Assembly (NCBI GenBank): GCA_050949865.1
Contig: JBMNGN010000001.1
Location: 372,001-436,000, forward strand
DNA from: JBMNGN01 sp050949865
Lineage (GTDB): Bacteria; Bacillota; Syntrophomonadia; Syntrophomonadales; Syntrophomonadaceae
Length of the DNA stretch: 64,000 bases
Reading direction: 5' to 3'
Below, one piece after another: positions 1-8,333 of the stretch. The notes below the pieces were generated by a model that saw only the letters and a list, made by a program, of their open reading frames with translations, made no database searches and was not told where the DNA came from. Made by a program: the position numbers and the translations under genes. Each line of letters begins with the position of its first letter. Position 1 is the first letter of the stretch.

Positions 1-445
1 CTACAGCATCAACTAGAACCATGGCTGGCAATTCACCGCCGGTTAATATGTAATCTCCTATTGATATCTCCATATCAAAATTACTGACTGCTCTTTCATC
101 TACTCCTTCATAATGCCCACAAAGCAGAATGAGGTGAGGTTTTGTTGCCAGTAATCTTACTATCTCCTGATTGAGGGGCTTGCCCTGGGGGGATAAATAT
201 ACCAGGTATGATGCGGGGGTTTGGGTGCTTCTTACTGCTGAACCGATCACATCGGGTTTCATGACCATGCCAGCCCCCCCGCCATACGGATAATCATCGA
301 CCTGCTGGTGCTTATCCTGGGCAAAATCCCTAATATTAACCGTATTGATAGTAACCAGGCCCTTATTCCGGGCCCTTTTGACTATACTATAGTTAAAAGG
401 AGATTCAAACATCTCCGGAAATATCGTTAAAATATCGATTCTCAT
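1..445 (-). CDS. trmD: tRNA (guanine-37-N1)-methyltransferase TrmD, 3' end cut by window
   Basis: Only the first 148 codons lie in the window; the frame stays open to base 1. The product methylates G37 of tRNAs using S-adenosylmethionine and prevents +1 frameshifting. The start ATG at 445 gives MRIDILTIFPEMFESP, the usual TrmD N-terminus. Further on are the SPOUT motifs YGGGAGMVMKPDV, LLCGHYEGVDERA and ISIGDYILTGGELP, which form the knotted SAM site. It is the last gene seen of the ylxM-ffh-rpsP-khpA-rimM-trmD series, and the gap after rimM is only 57 bases. Identification is firm; the C-terminal part cannot be judged. Confidence 0.96.
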   Translation of the reverse strand, partial: MRIDILTIFPEMFESPFNYSIVKRARNKGLVTINTVNIRDFAQDKHQQVDDYPYGGGAGMVMKPDVIGSAVRSTQTPASYLVYLSPQGKPLNQEIVRLLATKPHLILLCGHYEGVDERAVSNFDMEISIGDYILTGGELPAMVLVDAV

Positions 446-502
446 CACATCACCATAAACACGGCTGGACATTTGCTCCCTTAATATAATTGCAGCTTGC
501 CA

Positions 503-1018
503 TCATTCGATTAAACCAGGCAGGAGCCTGATCTTCATCATTTTCTTCTCCAGATCTACATTCAATATTACGTCCTTTATTGCTGGGATAAGTACCTCTC
601 CAAATTGCTCTGAATTAATTACATATACTTCATTGGCCCCTGTTTCCAATACCTCCTGCAGGTATCCCAAAAAGCCTATTTCCTCATCATATACAGCTAG
701 CCCTTCCAGTTCAAAATAATAATAGTAACCTTCAGGAAGCTGGTAAGTTTCGCTTCGGGGAATCTTAATTAGGGCATTTTTGTACGGCTTGGCAGCTTCC
801 AGGCTATCTATCCCCCTTAGTTTAAAAAGGTACCGGTTTTGGTAGGGCTGAACCTTCTCCACCACCATTTCACACTGTTGAATTCCTTTATCTATAATCA
901 CCCTGGAAAGGTCAAAAAACCTTTCCGGGAAATCGGTTAAAGGGAATACCTTTACCCTGCCGTTTAACCCATAAGTGCCAAGAATCCTGCCTATGGCTAT
1001 AAGCTCACCGGAATCCAT
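503..1018 (-). CDS. rimM: 16S rRNA processing protein RimM
   Basis: A 171-residue protein of normal RimM length. RimM binds ribosomal protein S19 and assists maturation of the 30S head. The N-terminal beta-barrel (about residues 6-90) opens with IGRILGTYGLNGRVKVFPLT, a RimM hallmark, and a PRC-barrel follows (about 95-168). ATG at 1018 is preceded by GGGAGGATAACA, a good ribosome binding site. It sits between khpA and trmD on the same strand, the standard Firmicutes order, and is probably co-transcribed with them. Confidence 0.95.
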   Translation of the reverse strand: MDSGELIAIGRILGTYGLNGRVKVFPLTDFPERFFDLSRVIIDKGIQQCEMVVEKVQPYQNRYLFKLRGIDSLEAAKPYKNALIKIPRSETYQLPEGYYYYFELEGLAVYDEEIGFLGYLQEVLETGANEVYVINSEQFGEVLIPAIKDVILNVDLEKKMMKIRLLPGLIE

Positions 1019-1029
1019 TTGTTATCCTC

Positions 1030-1080
1030 CCGAAGGTATATCCTTCCGATAAACTCGTATCCCACCCTTGACGGGTGGGC
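1030..1080. other. Two small hairpins between khpA and rimM
   Basis: CCCACCC (1061-1067) and GGGTGGG (1073-1079) form a perfect 7-bp stem around a 5-base loop. A second weaker dyad, CGAAGG/CCTTCCG, lies at 1031-1048. Neither is followed by a T-run on the minus strand, so they do not look like terminators. Processing or mRNA-stability sites inside the operon are possible, but function is unknown. Confidence 0.4.
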
Positions 1081-1090
1081 TACTTTAATA

Positions 1091-1321
1091 TTATCTTAGG
1101 ATTTCTACTACTACCCTTTTTCCTTCTTTGGCTGCAGCCGCCTTAGTCAATGTTCTGATGCAATTAGCGATTTTTCCCTGTTTGCCAATAACTTTTCCCA
1201 TATCATCAGGAGCTACCCTGAGCTCCAAAATAATAGACCTTTCACCCTCAATCTCGGTTACGCCGACCTCATCAGGATTATCTACCAGGGATTTGGCGAT
1301 AAATTCAACTAATTCTTTCAT
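1091..1321 (-). CDS. khpA: KH-domain RNA-binding protein KhpA
   Basis: This 76-residue single-KH protein is of the type that pairs with KhpB/Jag and binds RNA in Firmicutes. The GxxG loop GKQG lies at residues 46-49 within MGKVIGKQGKIANCIRTL, the signature of the KH fold. A longer frame begins at 1345, but ATG at 1321 is chosen because GGGGGTGAACAT lies directly before it and because family members start MKELVEFIAK. It lies between rpsP and rimM in the conserved order. The call as a KH protein of this locus is secure; its RNA targets are not known from sequence. Confidence 0.93.
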   Translation of the reverse strand: MKELVEFIAKSLVDNPDEVGVTEIEGERSIILELRVAPDDMGKVIGKQGKIANCIRTLTKAAAAKEGKRVVVEILR

Positions 1322-1345
1322 ATGTTCACCCCCGTGCTTGTACAA

Positions 1346-1612
1346 CTATTTTCGTTTTTGGGCAAATTTGGCCATAATACCCTGTTTTTGCAAGAGGGAT
1401 TTGGCTGTATCAGTAGGCTTTGCCCCCTGACTTAACCAACTAATTGCCTTCTCTTCGTCGATCCTGATTGTAGCTGGGTTAGTTGTTGGATTATAAAAAC
1501 CGATCTCCTCAATAAATCGACCGTCACGAGGGGATCTTGAATCAGATATCACCACCCTGTAGAATGGATTCTTTTTGGCTCCCATTCTTTTTAACCGGAT
1601 TTTCGTTGCCAC
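1346..1612 (-). CDS. rpsP: 30S ribosomal protein S16
   Basis: An 88-residue small-subunit protein needed for 30S assembly. The N-terminus (M)ATKIRLKRMGAKKNPFYRVV and the downstream IEEIGFYNP are diagnostic of bS16. The start codon is GTG at 1612, with an excellent AAGGAGGTGA site 4-10 bases before it; the nearby ATG at 1614 is out of frame. The stop lies 24 bases before the khpA start. Confidence 0.97.
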   Translation of the reverse strand: MATKIRLKRMGAKKNPFYRVVISDSRSPRDGRFIEEIGFYNPTTNPATIRIDEEKAISWLSQGAKPTDTAKSLLQKQGIMAKFAQKRK

Positions 1613-1663
1613 ATACTCACCTCCTTCAAATACTACAAGTACTAAAATCTCTTTAGATTAGTT

Positions 1664-3010
1664 TCAAAAAGGAAATTTTATCGGTGGAATCATACCCTTT
1701 TTTCCTCTTTTACCACTTATTTCAGAAAGCTGTTTCATTAGTTTTCTGGATTCCTCAAATTGCTTTAACAAGCGGTTTACATCCTGAACCCTGGTACCGC
1801 TGCCTCGAGCTATCCGTTTCTTACAACTGCCATTAATAATTGCTGGGTTTCTGCGCTCGGCTACGGTCATTGATTGGATTATAGCCTCTACCCGAGATAG
1901 CCCTTTTTCGTCGAATTCTCCTTTTAAACCTTTCAACTGCTTTCCCATCCCCGGGATCATTTCCAGCAAGTCCTGAATTGGCCCCATCTTCCTTACCTGC
2001 TGCATTTGCTCCAGAAAGTCCTCCAGGGTAAATTCCTGCTGCCGGATCTTGCGTTCCATTTCCTTGGCTTTCTTTTCATCTATGCTGGCCTGGGCTTTTT
2101 CCACCAAACTAAGGATATCACCCATGCCAAGTATCCTGGAAGCCATTCGTTCAGGATAAAATATCTCCAAGGCATCTATTCTTTCGCCCGTACCTATAAA
2201 TTTAACCGGGCAACCGGTCACCGCTCTTATTGAAAGAGCCGCTCCTCCACGGGTATCCCCATCTAATTTGGTTAAAATGATTCCGGTTAACCCCAGCTGG
2301 GAATGGAACGTTTCCGATACATTAACTGCGTCCTGACCAGTCATAGCATCCACCACCATTATAACCTCATCAGGTTCGACAGCCTCTTTAATCTGGGCTA
2401 ATTCCAGCATTAATTCCTGATTTATGTGCAGTCGTCCCGCTGTATCCAGGATTATGACATCACGGTTGTTTTTCCTGGCGTGTTCTAAAGAGGCCTTAGC
2501 AATATCTACCGGATTGGACTGGCCCATGGAAAACACCGGTACTCCCACCTGTTCCCCCAGTACCTGCAGCTGTTTAATCGCAGCCGGACGATATATATCA
2601 CAGGCTACCATTAACGGTCTTCTTCCTTGTTTTATTAAATTCTTGGCTAATTTGGCAACCGAAGTAGTTTTGCCTGCCCCTTGCAGTCCAACCACCATTA
2701 TTACCGCAGGAGACTTGGAAGATAAATCTAATTTGCTCTCTGAACCTCCCATTAAAACAGTCATCTCATTGTGGACAATCTTGATGATCTGCTGACCAGC
2801 TGTCAGGCTCTGCAATACCTCTTGCCCAACAGCCCTTTCCTTAACCCTGGAGATAAAATCCTTTACCACTTTAAAGTTAACGTCGGCTTCAAGAAGTGCT
2901 ATGCGCACATCCCTCATTGCCGCTTTAACATCCTCTTCAGTTATCTTGCCTTTATTCCTGAGCTTCTTAAAAACATCTTGAAGTTTTTCAGATAATCCTT
3001 CAAAAGCCAC
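1664..3010 (-). CDS. ffh: Signal recognition particle GTPase Ffh (SRP54)
   Basis: Ffh binds SRP RNA and hydrophobic nascent chains and docks with FtsY to target membrane proteins. The 448-residue protein has the N domain (1-90), the GTPase with GLQGAGKT at 108-115, DTAGR at 189-193 and TKLDGDTRGG at 247-256, then a methionine-rich M domain ending in a lysine/glycine-rich tail. The start is GTG at 3010 with GGAG 8 bases upstream. The neighbour ylxM ends 24 bases before it, the normal ylxM-ffh pair. Length and motifs are complete. Confidence 0.97.
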   Translation of the reverse strand: MAFEGLSEKLQDVFKKLRNKGKITEEDVKAAMRDVRIALLEADVNFKVVKDFISRVKERAVGQEVLQSLTAGQQIIKIVHNEMTVLMGGSESKLDLSSKSPAVIMVVGLQGAGKTTSVAKLAKNLIKQGRRPLMVACDIYRPAAIKQLQVLGEQVGVPVFSMGQSNPVDIAKASLEHARKNNRDVIILDTAGRLHINQELMLELAQIKEAVEPDEVIMVVDAMTGQDAVNVSETFHSQLGLTGIILTKLDGDTRGGAALSIRAVTGCPVKFIGTGERIDALEIFYPERMASRILGMGDILSLVEKAQASIDEKKAKEMERKIRQQEFTLEDFLEQMQQVRKMGPIQDLLEMIPGMGKQLKGLKGEFDEKGLSRVEAIIQSMTVAERRNPAIINGSCKKRIARGSGTRVQDVNRLLKQFEESRKLMKQLSEISGKRGKKGMIPPIKFPF

Positions 3011-3034
3011 GTTACTTCTCCTTTATCCAGGTAT

Positions 3035-3406
3035 TTAGACTTCTTCGATTATTGCCTGCAAGGTTTTAATTACTTTGGTTAACTTCTGTTTATCCAGGTT
3101 ATCATCGGTGGTCAATACCGTATAAACCTCTTCCAACTGTTTCCTGGTGTCTAAAAACTTCCGCAGCAAACCTAGCTTACTTTCATAAGTCTCAAGTGAA
3201 TTTTGGGCTCTCTTTATTAAATCGTAAACCGCCTGCCGGCTTATATTCATAAGGCCAGCTATCTCGGAAAAAGACCAATCGTTTTCACAATATAAATCCA
3301 GAACCGCCTGTTGTTTTTCAGTAAGCAACGGCCCATAAAAATCCTTAAGCATAACTAACATAACCATTTGTTCTGGTTTATCCAGTTTCCTTCTTCCTCT
3401 CGTCAA
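3035..3406 (-). CDS. ylxM: SRP-associated HTH protein YlxM
   Basis: A 123-residue YlxM/p13-type protein, a predicted helix-turn-helix factor found next to ffh in Gram-positives and linked to SRP function. YGPLLTEKQQAVLDLYCEND followed by WSFSEIAGLMNISRQAVYDL is the sigma-70 region-4-like HTH. The start is uncertain: TTG at 3406 gives the full length but has a weak, distant ribosome site (GGTGATGG), while ATG at 3367 lacks any site. It is the first gene of the six-gene minus-strand run. Confidence 0.88.
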   Translation of the reverse strand: MTRGRRKLDKPEQMVMLVMLKDFYGPLLTEKQQAVLDLYCENDWSFSEIAGLMNISRQAVYDLIKRAQNSLETYESKLGLLRKFLDTRKQLEEVYTVLTTDDNLDKQKLTKVIKTLQAIIEEV

Positions 3407-3637
3407 GGATATTTACTTTACCATCACCTTACAATAATTAGGTTTAAATGTCAAGCCAAAGAGTTGAGTTGTTGAAACAAGTCAACGGGGCAATAAAACA
3501 GCCAGGACCATTTTTTACAATAGTATTTGAGGACATTGAATTTTCTTTTCTTTTCTTTACTTTGTCTTATGAAATGCCTTACAATATAACCCAACGGTTA
3601 TTATTTCAATATGTATTTAAAGGAGGCGTTTTGCCAT

Positions 3638-4486
3638 ATGGAGGGGGAGAAGATTGCCTTATTAACCGACAGTGCGTGCGACCTGCCTCAGGAAATCATT
3701 AAAATGATGAATATTAATGTTGTGCCGCTAAAAGTAATTTATCCGGATAAGGTGTATTCGGATCGATTTGATATTCAACCAGATGAAGTGTACAGTCGAA
3801 TGCCTGAAGAAATACCCACCACTTCAATGCCCTCACCAGAAGAAATAAGATCCCTTGTGGAATCAATTCGCCAACAGGGATTTACCCATCTGATAGCATT
3901 GCATATTTCCAGTGGACTTTCGGGTACCTACCAGGCGGTTAAGATGGTAACCCGGGATATTGACAATATGGTAATAAAGGTAGTTGATTCGAAAACTTTA
4001 TCTATGGCCACCGGTCTGATGGTACTGGAAACCGCCCGTAATATTGCCAGAGGATTATCATTCGATAAGATAATTGACAATATTTACGAGTTACAGGCGA
4101 AAACCCGAGCTTATTATGTCCTTGAAACCCTCGAGTACTTGAGGCTTGGCGGACGAATAGGAAAGGTAGCCAGTATGCTAGGGGAGTTCTTGCATTTGAA
4201 GCCGATAATATCGGTTGATGCGGAAGGCAAATACTACACGTATTGCAAAGCTAAAGGACGCCGTAAATCCATCGAAAAATTAGTACAAATAGTTGAGGAG
4301 GCAATTAGGGAAAAACCAATCCGTCTGGCTTTAATGAATGGCGGATCTGGAGCTGAATATGAAGCATTTGTGGAAAGATTCCGCAAAATGCCTAATATAG
4401 TTGAGTTAATAACCTCGGACATTAGTCCAGCTCTGGGTGTGCACACCGGGCCCGGCCTCCTGGCGATATGTTTTACAGAAGTCTAA
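3638..4486 (+). CDS. DegV family fatty-acid-binding protein
   Basis: This 282-residue cytosolic DegV protein belongs to a family that binds a fatty acid in a deep pocket and, as FakB, presents it to the kinase FakA. The family start is visible as IALLTDSACDLPQEI, followed by TTSMPSPEEI, HISSGLSGTYQAV and LETLEYLRLGGRIG, all DegV hallmarks. ATG at 3638 is preferred over the in-frame ATG at 3611 because AAGGAGG lies between them, 11 bases before 3638. It is a lone plus-strand gene facing the tRNA cluster. No fakA partner is nearby. Confidence 0.9.
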   Translation: MEGEKIALLTDSACDLPQEIIKMMNINVVPLKVIYPDKVYSDRFDIQPDEVYSRMPEEIPTTSMPSPEEIRSLVESIRQQGFTHLIALHISSGLSGTYQAVKMVTRDIDNMVIKVVDSKTLSMATGLMVLETARNIARGLSFDKIIDNIYELQAKTRAYYVLETLEYLRLGGRIGKVASMLGEFLHLKPIISVDAEGKYYTYCKAKGRRKSIEKLVQIVEEAIREKPIRLALMNGGSGAEYEAFVERFRKMPNIVELITSDISPALGVHTGPGLLAICFTEV

Positions 4487-4783
4487 ACAGGGGTTTTCGG
4501 TTAGGTTATGTTTAATGACACGTTATTAGATTACCTCTCCACGTCCCCAGCTTTTTAGGCCGCTTTTTCAAATTCGATACCTCTTAATCTACCTGCAAGA
4601 CATTCACTTGGTTAGGTGCCATTTACCGTAAACCCCTGTACGGCGGTTTTTATTGGGAAACTGGGATAGCCACCGGGACAAAGTCCTAATAAAAAATATC
4701 TTTGTTATATGGACCTGGAATACATCAAGGACATGGAGGGAACCACTTTAAATGGTTACTTCCATGTCCAATTTGCAGAAACA
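4487..4783. other. Intergenic region with a long inverted repeat
   Basis: No convincing reading frame is present. The only structure is an imperfect 16-bp stem, GGACATGGAG...CTTCCATGTCC with an inner AACCA/TGGTT, spanning 4730-4770. There is no T-run on either side, so it is not a standard terminator. It may be a short mobile-repeat relic or the 3' end structure of the degV transcript. Confidence 0.35.
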
Positions 4784-4817
4784 AAAAAGATTTGAATCCA
4801 TAGTTTCAAATCTTTTT
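4784..4817 (-). terminator. Intrinsic terminator of the tRNA operon
   Basis: A 13-bp perfect stem, AAAAAGATTTGAA against TTCAAATCTTTTT with an 8-base loop. The A-rich left arm becomes a U-run on the minus strand, just after tRNA-Val. The structure is symmetric and could also stop plus-strand transcription from degV. Confidence 0.8.
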
Positions 4818-4825
4818 AATTCGTA

Positions 4826-4901
4826 TGGTGGGCGATGACAGGCTTGAACTGCCGACCCCCTGCTTGTAAGGCAGGTGCTCTCCCGACTGAGCTAATCGCC
4901 C
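4826..4901 (-). tRNA. tRNA-Val (TAC anticodon)
   Basis: A complete 76-nt cloverleaf on the minus strand with encoded CCA. The acceptor pair is GGGCGAT/ATCGCCC, the D arm contains AGCTCAGTCGGGAGAGC, the anticodon loop is CTTACAA and the T arm ends GTTCAAGCC. It is the last of three closely packed tRNAs before the terminator. Confidence 0.95.
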
Positions 4902-4904
4902 TGA

Positions 4905-4979
4905 TGGTGACCCCTGGGGGACTCGAACCCCCGTTACCGCCGTGAAAGGGCGGTGTCTTAACCGCTTGACCAAGGGGCC
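4905..4979 (-). tRNA. tRNA-Glu (TTC anticodon)
   Basis: A 75-nt minus-strand cloverleaf with encoded CCA. The acceptor is GGCCCCT/AGGGGTC (one G-T pair), the anticodon stem CCGCC/GGCGG encloses CTTTCAC and the T loop is GTTCGAGTC. It lies 3 bases from tRNA-Val and 5 bases from the CAT tRNA. Confidence 0.95.
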
Positions 4980-4984
4980 CTGCA

Positions 4985-5060
4985 TGGTGGGCCTACCAGG
5001 ACTCGAACCTGGGACCAACCGGTTATGAGCCGGTAGCTCTACCAACTGAGCTATAGGCCC
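4985..5060 (-). tRNA. tRNA with CAT anticodon (elongator Met or lysidine Ile)
   Basis: A 76-nt minus-strand cloverleaf with encoded CCA, anticodon loop CTCATAA and acceptor GGGCCTA/TAGGCCC. A fully paired first acceptor base pair argues against the initiator. The GGCTCATAACC context occurs in both elongator Met and tRNA-Ile2 (modified by TilS), so the amino acid cannot be settled by eye. Confidence 0.9.
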
Positions 5061-5206
5061 GGGATTACCCCGCAAGTGTTAGTATATTAAAAATCCATTC
5101 AAAGGTCAAGAGAAAATCCCAAATTCTTGTGCAATATTTCAGCTCGGACCACTGGGGTTAGTATATATTATTAAAGTTTTTAGTTCTAATTGTAACCCTC
5201 CAAAGC

Positions 5207-5231
5207 AAAAAGCGGTAACCTAAGCTACCGC
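5207..5231 (-). terminator. Terminator after tRNA-Asn
   Basis: An 8-bp stem (GCGGTAGC/GTTACCGC, one G-U) with a 4-base loop, followed on the minus strand by TTTTT. It lies 12 bases beyond the 3' end of tRNA-Asn and separates it from the Val-Glu-CAT cluster. Confidence 0.75.
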
Positions 5232-5242
5232 CGATAATTTCC

Positions 5243-5317
5243 TGGCTCCTCGAGTAGGATTCGAACCTACAACCCTCCGGTTAACAGCCGGATGCTCTAC
5301 CGTTGAGCTATCGAGGA
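5243..5317 (-). tRNA. tRNA-Asn (GTT anticodon)
   Basis: A 75-nt minus-strand cloverleaf with encoded CCA and G discriminator. The acceptor is TCCTCGA/TCGAGGA, the anticodon stem TCCGG/CCGGA encloses CTGTTAA and the T loop is GTTCGAATC. It lies downstream of sigA with its own terminator. Confidence 0.95.
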
Positions 5318-5379
5318 ATGTCTCTCAACGAGAATTATTATATCTTGCTCAGATTGAGATGTCAACCTGATAAACAATA

Positions 5380-6462
5380 CTATTCAATATAATCCTTCAG
5401 CTTTTTACTCCTCGAAGGATGCCTGAGCTTTCGAAGCGCTTTAGCCTCAATCTGACGTATCCTTTCCCTGGTTACTCCAAATTCCTGCCCTACTTCTTCA
5501 AGGGTCCTTGGCCGACCGTCATCAAGTCCGAATCTCAGCCGTAGAACTTTTTCCTCTCGCTCAGTCAGGGTATTCAATATCCCATTAAGGTGCTCACGCA
5601 ACAATACAAAAGAAGCCGATTCCTCAGGAGATTCCGCATCTTCATCAGTAATAAAGTCCCCCAAATGGCTGTCATCTTCTTCCCCAATAGGGGTTTCGAG
5701 CGAAACCGGTTCCTGAGCAACCTTCATAATCTCAATAACCCTGTCAACCGGAATATCCATTTCTTCTGCAACTTCATTAGGAGTCGGTTCCCTGCCTAAA
5801 ATCTGCAGTAAACCCCTTTGAATACGTGATAATTTGTTTATAGTTTCAACCATATGAACCGGAATTCTAATGGTTCTGGCCTGGTCGGCGATAGCTCTTG
5901 TTATCGCCTGCCTTATCCACCAGGTAGCATAGGTGCTGAATTTAAAACCTTTACGGTAATCAAATTTCTCTACTGCCTTCATCAGTCCCAAGTTACCTTC
6001 CTGAATCAAATCAAGAAATAACATGCCTCGACCAACGTATCGCTTGGCAATGCTTACAACCAGCCTCAGGTTGGCCTCAACCAGTTGTCTTTTAGCTTCT
6101 TCATCGCCATTCTCAATCCGATGCGCTAGTTCAATTTCCTCATTAGCAGAAAGGAGGGATACCCGTCCAATTTCCTTCAGGTACATCCGTACCGGATCGT
6201 CCACTTCTATTCCATCCGGGATGATTATTTCCTCAGCTTCTATGCTTTCTGCCTCAATATCATCTTCTCCATCCGCTTCGCCGTCTGACTTGACGCTTAT
6301 GCCCAGGGATTGAAGGTGTTCAAGGATATCATCTATATGATCAGGTTCAAGATTGTAACCGTGCAACTCCTCAATGATTTCATCATAGGTCAGTCTTTTT
6401 TTCTTTTTTCCTTTTTCGGCCAGAGTGCTAATCGATTCGGCCACTTTTCCATCCAGCTTCAT
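5380..6462 (-). CDS. rpoD: Primary sigma factor SigA/RpoD
   Basis: The 360-residue housekeeping sigma-70 directs RNA polymerase to most vegetative promoters. An acidic N-terminus (1-110) is followed by region 1.2-2 with DPVRMYLKEIGRVSLL and DLIQEGNLGLMKAVEKFDY, the -10 recognition helix FSTYATWWIRQAITRAI, region 3 and the region 4.2 HTH RTLEEVGQEFGVTRERIRQI. Length is normal for Firmicutes SigA. The start ATG overlaps the dnaG stop by four bases (ATGA), so the two are translationally coupled in the dgt-dnaG-sigA macromolecular-synthesis cluster. Confidence 0.97.
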   Translation of the reverse strand: MKLDGKVAESISTLAEKGKKKKRLTYDEIIEELHGYNLEPDHIDDILEHLQSLGISVKSDGEADGEDDIEAESIEAEEIIIPDGIEVDDPVRMYLKEIGRVSLLSANEEIELAHRIENGDEEAKRQLVEANLRLVVSIAKRYVGRGMLFLDLIQEGNLGLMKAVEKFDYRKGFKFSTYATWWIRQAITRAIADQARTIRIPVHMVETINKLSRIQRGLLQILGREPTPNEVAEEMDIPVDRVIEIMKVAQEPVSLETPIGEEDDSHLGDFITDEDAESPEESASFVLLREHLNGILNTLTEREEKVLRLRFGLDDGRPRTLEEVGQEFGVTRERIRQIEAKALRKLRHPSRSKKLKDYIE

Positions 6463-8234
6463 TTTGTCCCCCCTTCCCGGGCATCAATCAAAAAGGTATT
6501 ATAATCCAAAATTAGCTTTATAATACGATTGAACCCTCCATTTTCGCTAATATCATTGATTTTACCCATAAAATCTTGAATGTTCTCTTTTCGTCTCTTT
6601 TTTTCAATCTTGGATAAAAACTCATGAAGTTCATAGGGCTCTAATTTATAGCCTTCATCAGCCAGCAGCATAATTTTGGCTAAAGTAGGTCCGTATTTTT
6701 CATTATTCAATTCATTACCAAGAAGCTGCATCTTATTTCCCTTACCTTTAAGTTTACTTAGAGTATCTATTATATGATAATAGTCATTATTGGAGAATAT
6801 TTTAAAATTATAATTCTTCTCTATATAATCAAAAAACTGCTCATCTATAACCATTTGCGCTATTATTTTCTCTTCTATGCTATAAATACCATAGTTAATA
6901 TTATCTCTATTTATTTGCGTTTTATTCCTTTTTATTCCTTTTAGCTTTCGACCTTGTTTGTTTATTTCTTTTAAAACCAGTCCTTCTTCGATTTGCAGTT
7001 TTCTAGCCAAATTCTTTATGTAAAAGTCTTTCTCAATCTCGCTGGTTAAGTTTAAAATATCATTTCCAACTAAATCTAGTAATTCCACTTTTGCTTTAAG
7101 ATCATGTATTGCATGGTTTCTTATATAATTGTTGATTTTATACTCTATGTTGGTCACTTTATTATTCTTTATATATTGTAAAAACTCCTTTTTTCCATAT
7201 AAATCCACATATTCATCCGGATCTCTATTATCAGGCAAAACCACAATATAGACTTTTAAATCTTCATCAAGTAAGACCTGCATTGCCCTGGATGCTTCTC
7301 TTTGTCCTGCTTCATCTCCGTCATATATGATTAAAACCTCGTTGGCATACCTCCGTAAGATTTTGGCCTGGTGCTGGGTTAATGCCGTTCCTAAGGATGC
7401 TACCACGTTATTAATTCCTGCTTGGTGGAGCTTTATGCAATCTATGTATCCTTCAACCAGTATTGCCTGCCCTTGCACACGAATAGATTCCCGGGCCTGA
7501 TATAATCCGTATAGATTCCTACCTTTTAAAAAAACATCGGTCTCTGGAGTATTCAAATACTTAGGCATACTATTCGATAAAACCCGTCCCCCGAAACCAA
7601 TGATATTGCCACTTGTATCGAATACCGGGAACATAATCCTATTTCTGAAATAATCATAAAACGTATTATTCGAGTTACTGCGGTTTATCAGTCTAGCTGA
7701 CTTAATATATTCCTCTGAAAAACCCTTTTTAAGTAAATACTCACTTAATCCGTTCCAATTATCTGGTGCATAACCTATCTGAAAATGCTCAATTATTTCA
7801 GGGGTTATTTTACGCCGGCTAAGATAATTCAAGGCAACAGGGTGGGTGGAGAGCGATTGGCTGAAGTACTCGGCCGCGGCCTTATTAATCTCAATTACCT
7901 TTTGTTTATGGTTTAGCGCCGGGCTGCTGCTGATTTTCTTAGAAATTGCTATTCCAGCTCTAGCCGCCAGCATTTCCACAGCCTCTCGGAAACTAATTCG
8001 GTAGAGCTTCATTACAAAGGTAAACATGTCCCCCCCGGTGTGGCAGCCAAAACAGTAAAACATATTCCTTTCAGGGGTTACAGTAAACGAAGCGGTTTTC
8101 TCCTGATGAAAGGGACATAATCCCCAGTATCGGTTTCCCTTCCGGGTTAGTTTAACTGTATCCGATACGATATCAATAATATCCAACCGCGACTCAATTT
8201 CTCGAATAGTATCTTCTTCGTAATATGATTTCAT
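6459..8234 (-). CDS. dnaG: DNA primase DnaG
   Basis: The 591-residue primase synthesises RNA primers at the fork. The N-terminal zinc-binding domain shows CPFHQEKTASF and MFYCFGCHTGG, giving the Cys-His-Cys-Cys set. The TOPRIM core has ILVEGYIDCI and IYDGDEAGQ. The C-terminal helicase-binding part is A+T-rich and less conserved. A longer frame begins at 8282, but ATG at 8234 (MKSYYEEDTIREI) matches the family start; ATG at 8240 is also possible because GGGGATT precedes it. It overlaps sigA by four bases. Confidence 0.96.
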   Translation of the reverse strand: MKSYYEEDTIREIESRLDIIDIVSDTVKLTRKGNRYWGLCPFHQEKTASFTVTPERNMFYCFGCHTGGDMFTFVMKLYRISFREAVEMLAARAGIAISKKISSSPALNHKQKVIEINKAAAEYFSQSLSTHPVALNYLSRRKITPEIIEHFQIGYAPDNWNGLSEYLLKKGFSEEYIKSARLINRSNSNNTFYDYFRNRIMFPVFDTSGNIIGFGGRVLSNSMPKYLNTPETDVFLKGRNLYGLYQARESIRVQGQAILVEGYIDCIKLHQAGINNVVASLGTALTQHQAKILRRYANEVLIIYDGDEAGQREASRAMQVLLDEDLKVYIVVLPDNRDPDEYVDLYGKKEFLQYIKNNKVTNIEYKINNYIRNHAIHDLKAKVELLDLVGNDILNLTSEIEKDFYIKNLARKLQIEEGLVLKEINKQGRKLKGIKRNKTQINRDNINYGIYSIEEKIIAQMVIDEQFFDYIEKNYNFKIFSNNDYYHIIDTLSKLKGKGNKMQLLGNELNNEKYGPTLAKIMLLADEGYKLEPYELHEFLSKIEKKRRKENIQDFMGKINDISENGGFNRIIKLILDYNTFLIDAREGGTK

Positions 8235-8333
8235 AATCATAATCCCCATAATTCTATTTATTACACCTAAATTCCTTCTCAATTTCGCAATTATGTCAAT
8301 TATTGAATTATAGCAGCCTATTCAAACCATCTT

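Noticed and set aside
3448..3702. 84-codon plus-strand frame before degV
   Set aside because: It overlaps the degV start out of frame and has no ribosome site; the region is its leader.
4806..5075. 89-codon minus-strand frame
   Set aside because: It lies entirely across three tRNA genes; such frames are common over tRNA clusters.
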